From contig JAEUJR010000524.1 of the NCBI GenBank assembly GCA_016793585.1, positions 1 to 24,648 of the forward strand: DNA of 24,648 bases, given 5' to 3'. The translations under genes were made by a program, and so were the position numbers. Source of the DNA: Archangium sp. (GTDB taxonomy: Bacteria; Myxococcota; Myxococcia; Myxococcales; Myxococcaceae). Below the pieces are notes generated by a model that saw nothing but the letters and a program-made list of their open reading frames with translations, made no database searches and was not told the DNA's origin. Shown in pieces: positions 21,010 to 24,648 of the stretch (positions are counted from its first letter, which is position 1; every line of letters starts with the position of its first letter).

Positions 21010-23762
21010 AGACTCAAGCCGACGGGCAGCGTGTCACCGAGCGCGCGCGCTTCATCGGCGGCCGACAGCTGAACCACCTGCGCGACCATCTGTGTCCACG
21101 ACTCCGGAGCGTTGATCACCTTGAAGTGCGCGAGCACCTTCGCCCGCGTCGCGTCATCGACGTCACGAACGCGGTCACCCGTTCGCCTCGCCAGCAACGC
21201 GAGCGCGAACCCGGCCGTGTCGTGCTTCTTCGGATCGAGCGACAACAACTGCGCGATCCACGCCTCGGCGGTCTCTGCGCTCACGACCTTGTGTGCTGCT
21301 CCGTGAACGGGAACGCGGGCTCCAAGTCGTCCGAGCGCCCACGCCCATGGACCACCCGCCGTCTCAGGGCTGCCCAACCGTGACGCGACCCAGGCGCCGA
21401 GCTCGGCCTTCTTTCCCACCGGCAACAGCTCGAGCGACGCCGCGCAGCGCACCATCTCTTCCAGCGCTTCGGGAACGATGCCCTTCAGCTTCGTCGTCGG
21501 CGTCGGCAGGCCCACGGGAACCCGTCGCGCGAGATGCGGCTCGAGCACCGCGTGAAGCTGCAGCTGCGCCGTCTCGTTCAACCCGCCCGCGATGCGACGC
21601 CAGAGAATCCAGAACTCGGCCCACACGGGCTGCTCTCCGTGGTTCGTCACCAGGTCTTTGAAGAGCGAGAACGTCTGCTCGCATCGCCACGCATCGAGCG
21701 GGTAGCCGACTCCCGGACGCAGCGAGTACCCGAGCAGCTGGAACATCACCTTCTCGTGATCGACCGAGCGGCGACGCTTCGACACGCCCGCGAACAGCGA
21801 CGTCCACAGCTCGCGGAGCACCGGCAATCGCCACGTCTCACGCGGCCCGAGAATGCGCTCGAGCGTCTTGAACAACTGCTTCACGTCTTGCGGCTTCACC
21901 GGCAGCGGCTTGGTGCCGAAGACGCGCTCGACCTCGGTCGTCGCCTCGACGAACTTCGCAGGCATCGACTCGGTGACGGTGATGTCCTGCGTGCGCGCGG
22001 CTCCGCGAAGCTCGAACTCGAGGCGCCAGCGCTGATCACCCGCCACGCACGAGAGCGCGAGCGTGCCGACTTCCGACAACGTCGAGAGCAGGTGCACGCC
22101 GATCGTGCTGCCCTTCGCTCCCGCGAGGATGGTGTGGATCGGCGGCAACGGCTTGAAGATCTCGTCTTCGAGCGACACGACCGCACCCGGCGCATCGAGC
22201 CTGTCTGCCGTCGTCGAGTACAACTGGAACTGCACCGGTTTGCCGAGGGTGAGCTGAAACTCACGCTCCTTCAGTTCGACCGTCGAGCCTTCTTCGAGCC
22301 CGCGCGGAATGAGGCAGAGGCCCTGCTTGCCGCCAGCTCCACCAGCGACCAACGCGTAGAACGCACGCGGAGCCCCACCACCGATCTTCTTCCCCAGCGC
22401 CCGACGCGCGAGCCCCGAGTACGCCGCACCACGCGCCACCGCGAGATCGAGTGAGTCGTGCTTGAGCAACGGCACGCGCGGAGCATTGGGAAACAGCGCC
22501 GACACCGCATCGACCAGCGCCGTCGCCAGCGTCGGTGAATTGAAGACACCACCGTTGAGCAGAATCGCGTCGGGTCTTGGCAGGCCATCGGCCGTCTGGC
22601 CCAGCGCCTTGAATCCCGCCTCGGCGTGCGCCCGAAGAAACGCCACCAGGTGCCGCGTGATGGCCGGATCCTTCGCGAACGGAAGGCCGAGCTCGACGAC
22701 GCCTCCACGTGCAGCGCTCGCCACCACTGCATCAGCCGCGACCTTCGGGAAGAAGCCGTCGACCACGGTCTGTGCGATCTCTTCCCGCGTCAACTGCGAC
22801 GACAACGTGCCGCCGATCAGCTTGCTGCCGCCCGCGACGATCGACACCGCGTGAACGTCAGGCCCGCCCTTCGACAACACCGCTTCTTTCGCTCCACGCG
22901 CCTGCTGAATCGCCTGGGCCCACTGCGCGGCCGAGAACGTGCGGCCATCGGTGAAGAGCTTGCTCTCGAGGCGCCGAGCGAGCGCCGCGTCCATGTTGTC
23001 GCCACCGAGCAGCAGGTGGTCGCCAACCGCGAGCCGCTGCAGCGCTGGGCCCTCAGGCAGCATCGCGACCTGCACGAGCGAGAAGTCCGTCGTGCCACCG
23101 CCGACGTCGACGACGAGCACCAACCGCGTGCCCTGGAGCGCCTTCTCGAGCGAATCACGATGCCGCGACGTGAAGTCGTAGAACGCGGCCTGCGGCTCTT
23201 CGAGCAAGGTCAGCCGCTGCAGATCGAAGCCGGCTTCTCTCGCGGCCTGAATCGTCAGCGCGCGCGCGGCCTCATCGAACGACGCGGGAATCGTCAGCAC
23301 CACGTCTTGCTGCGCGATGGGCGCTTCAGGGTGCGCGGCGTTCCACGACTGCGCGAGGTGCTTCAACAGCTCGGCCTGCGCTCCGACGGGAGACAGCCGC
23401 GGCACCTCGGCCGGCGCGCCCCACGGCAGAATCGGAGCCTGTCGATCGACGCCCTGATGAATCAGCCAGCTCTTCGCCGAGGTGATGGCCCGCTGCGGAA
23501 CACGGCCGGCCTGCCAGCGCGCGAACTCACCGGTGACTCGCGCTCCGTCGTTCCACGGCATCGCAGTCGAGCCCGCAGGGAACTCACCGTCGAACGGCTG
23601 GTACACGACCGAAGGAAACAACGGCCGCGCCGATTGCTCGCCGGGCCGAACGAGCTGGGGCACGGGGAAGTCGACGATCTTCGCTCTGGCGCCGTCCTTC
23701 GGATCCGTGAAGGCGACTGCGCAGTTCGATGTTCCGAGATCGATGCCGATGATGAACGACAT
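21006..23762 (-). CDS. Hsp70-family protein with DUF3731-like C-terminal tail
   Basis: The 918-residue protein begins with the Hsp70/actin ATPase pattern: Gly-Ile-Asp-Leu-Gly-Thr-Ser-Asn (6-13), Val-Val-Asp-Val-Gly-Gly-Gly-Thr-Thr-Asp-Phe (217-227) and adenosine-site Leu-Asn-Gly-Gly-Val-Phe (402-407). A beta-type substrate-like region (about 490-590) follows, then a long tail (about 590-918). The tail has Gly-Pro-Arg-Glu-Thr-Trp-Arg-Leu-Pro-Val-Leu-Arg-Glu-Leu-Trp and Leu-Gly-Tyr-Ser-Leu-Arg-Pro-Gly-Val-Gly-Tyr-Pro, typical of DUF3731 in divergent bacterial Hsp70s. It is an ATP-dependent chaperone-like protein of unknown client, probably cytoplasmic. ATG 23762 follows the upstream Hsp70 stop by 6 bp, with GGGAG at the stop serving as ribosome binding site. 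It is the second gene of a tandem Hsp70 operon. Confidence 0.92.
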   Translation of the reverse strand: MSFIIGIDLGTSNCAVAFTDPKDGARAKIVDFPVPQLVRPGEQSARPLFPSVVYQPFDGEFPAGSTAMPWNDGARVTGEFARWQAGRVPQRAITSAKSWLIHQGVDRQAPILPWGAPAEVPRLSPVGAQAELLKHLAQSWNAAHPEAPIAQQDVVLTIPASFDEAARALTIQAAREAGFDLQRLTLLEEPQAAFYDFTSRHRDSLEKALQGTRLVLVVDVGGGTTDFSLVQVAMLPEGPALQRLAVGDHLLLGGDNMDAALARRLESKLFTDGRTFSAAQWAQAIQQARGAKEAVLSKGGPDVHAVSIVAGGSKLIGGTLSSQLTREEIAQTVVDGFFPKVAADAVVASAARGGVVELGLPFAKDPAITRHLVAFLRAHAEAGFKALGQTADGLPRPDAILLNGGVFNSPTLATALVDAVSALFPNAPRVPLLKHDSLDLAVARGAAYSGLARRALGKKIGGGAPRAFYALVAGGAGGKQGLCLIPRGLEEGSTVELKEREFQLTLGKPVQFQLYSTTADRLDAPGAVVSLEDEIFKPLPPIHTILAGAKGSTIGVHLLSTLSEVGTLALSCVAGDQRWRLEFELRGAARTQDITVTESMPAKFVEATTEVERVFGTKPLPVKPQDVKQLFKTLERILGPRETWRLPVLRELWTSLFAGVSKRRRSVDHEKVMFQLLGYSLRPGVGYPLDAWRCEQTFSLFKDLVTNHGEQPVWAEFWILWRRIAGGLNETAQLQLHAVLEPHLARRVPVGLPTPTTKLKGIVPEALEEMVRCAASLELLPVGKKAELGAWVASRLGSPETAGGPWAWALGRLGARVPVHGAAHKVVSAETAEAWIAQLLSLDPKKHDTAGFALALLARRTGDRVRDVDDATRAKVLAHFKVINAPESWTQMVAQVVQLSAADEARALGDTLPVGLSL

Positions 23763-23768
23763 GAGGGG

Positions 23769-24648
23769 TTACTCCCGCTCGCGCACGTTGAGCTCGAGCT
23801 TCCACTGGCCCTTGCCGCCGCGCTCCAGACAACGAACTTCGAGCGCGCCGAGCTCGGTGACGGCCGCCTGCAGGTTCACGGGCACGAGCTGCCCGACCTG
23901 ATTGCCCGCGAGCGAGGTCTCGATGGGCGGCAGTTCTTCCAGATCCTTCGCGTGCTCGGCGTCTTCCACCATCGAGCCCACCGCGTCGTCACGGCGCGTC
24001 GACGACGAGAAGAAGCGGAAGCGCGTGGGCTCTCCGACGACCAGCCCGAACTCCTGCGGCGGAACGTCGGCCTGCGTGCCCTCTTCCATGCCGAACGGCG
24101 CGACACACAGCGCCTTCACGGGCGGCACGTAGCCGGGCACAGCCAGCATCGCGGCCTCGACACCCACGTAGTAGCTGCGCGCGGTGCCGCCACGAATGCG
24201 AATGCCGTGGCCGCTCTTCACCCAGCCGTACGCTGCAGCGCCACGCGCGACGGCGAGATCGAGATCCGCTCCCGGAAGTTCCTTCGCCGGCTTCGCGCCG
24301 GCGGTCGACAGCCACGTGTTCAACACCTCGAGCACGCGCGACTTCAGCGGCTCGGCCTTGAACACACCTCCGTTGAACAGCACGGCGGTCGGCTGCGCGA
24401 ACGACGTCGACAGCTGCAGCGAACCGGCCTGACGCGAGAGGAACGCGGCGAGGTGCTTCGTGATGCCCGCGTCCTGCGCATACGGGAGCGCCACCTGGGC
24501 AAGACCCGACCGCCGAGCGGAAACGGGAACGTCGCTCACCTGACACTTCGGGAAGAAGCCATCGGTCAGCAGCGTCGTCAGCTCGGCGCGGGTGACTTCA
24601 CCCTTCAGCGTGCCGCCGATGAGCGAGCTGCCTCGACCGGGCACCGTC
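23769..24648 (-). CDS. Hsp70-family paralogue, partial (5' part beyond right edge)
   Basis: The frame is open to the right edge, so only the C-terminal 293 residues or so are visible. They align with residues about 307-590 of the next gene. Matching landmarks are Ser-Leu-Ile-Gly-Gly-Thr-Leu, Asp-Gly-Phe-Phe-Pro-Lys, Leu-Phe-Asn-Gly-Gly-Val-Phe (adenosine site), Asp-Leu-Asp-Leu-Ala-Val-Ala-Arg-Gly-Ala-Ala and Leu-Pro-Pro-Ile-Glu-Thr. The protein ends right after the beta-type region (Leu-Glu-Leu-Asn-Val-Arg-Glu-Arg-Glu), so unlike its neighbour it has no DUF3731 tail. It would be an Hsp70 of about 600 residues if the N-terminus is normal, which the window cannot show. The next Hsp70 starts 6 bp after its stop, so the two share a transcript. 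Confidence 0.9.
   Translation of the reverse strand, partial: TVPGRGSSLIGGTLKGEVTRAELTTLLTDGFFPKCQVSDVPVSARRSGLAQVALPYAQDAGITKHLAAFLSRQAGSLQLSTSFAQPTAVLFNGGVFKAEPLKSRVLEVLNTWLSTAGAKPAKELPGADLDLAVARGAAAYGWVKSGHGIRIRGGTARSYYVGVEAAMLAVPGYVPPVKALCVAPFGMEEGTQADVPPQEFGLVVGEPTRFRFFSSSTRRDDAVGSMVEDAEHAKDLEELPPIETSLAGNQVGQLVPVNLQAAVTELGALEVRCLERGGKGQWKLELNVRERE

Overview
The window is GC-rich, densely coded bacterial DNA with almost every third codon position G or C. It is most likely from a myxobacterium (Myxococcota). Three features support that: a secreted metallopeptidase with a MYXO-CTERM type tail (Cys-Gly-Cys, hydrophobic stretch, Arg run), an AgmX/PglI-type gliding-motility-like protein, and Asp-Gly-Gly-rich lipoprotein sequences. 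I saw no rRNA, tRNA, CRISPR array, insertion sequence or phage module. It reads as ordinary chromosome with several poorly characterised operons.

Layout, left to right. Positions 1-2244 (minus) hold a tightly coupled three-gene membrane operon: a double zinc-ribbon/DUF4178 protein, a 53-residue membrane peptide and a DUF350 protein cut by the left edge. Divergent from it is a pectin-acetylesterase/Notum-like lipoprotein (2360-3700) with a seven-copy 18-bp repeat encoding its linker. A 423-bp stretch without a recognisable gene follows and carries a striking 27-bp palindrome. Next come an ADP-ribosylglycohydrolase-family gene (minus) and, divergent from it, an AgmX-like protein with an FHA-like N-terminus followed by a lipoprotein with two NTF2/SnoaL-like domains. 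A large M36-type peptidase (minus) then faces a seven-iron ferredoxin (fdxA) and a tiny membrane protein.

From 11217 to 14424 (minus) lie an MFS transporter, a secreted protein of unknown function and a FliK/SctP-like protein. Divergent from the transporter, only 30 bp away, is a GNAT acetyltransferase plus hotdog thioesterase pair with what looks like a leaderless promoter. Positions 15362-16121 hold a small membrane-protein/XRE-regulator module behind a promoter rich in repeated and palindromic elements, followed by a zinc-less MDR oxidoreductase.

The right part has an MMPL/RND lipid-type exporter (minus) divergent from a secreted START-domain protein coupled to a DUF1272 zinc protein. It ends in an Hsp70 operon: two tandem Hsp70 paralogues, the upstream one cut by the window edge and the downstream one carrying a DUF3731-like tail, then a coupled 123-residue orphan.

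The genome is compact. Several convergent pairs overlap or abut (12-nt overlap, 0-nt gap, 3-nt gap), and many neighbours use ATGA, GTGA or TGATG stop/start overlaps. The modules most worth following up are the Hsp70-Hsp70-orphan operon, the DUF4178/mini-protein/DUF350 operon, the membrane-protein/XRE module with its repeat-rich promoter, and the orphan palindrome.
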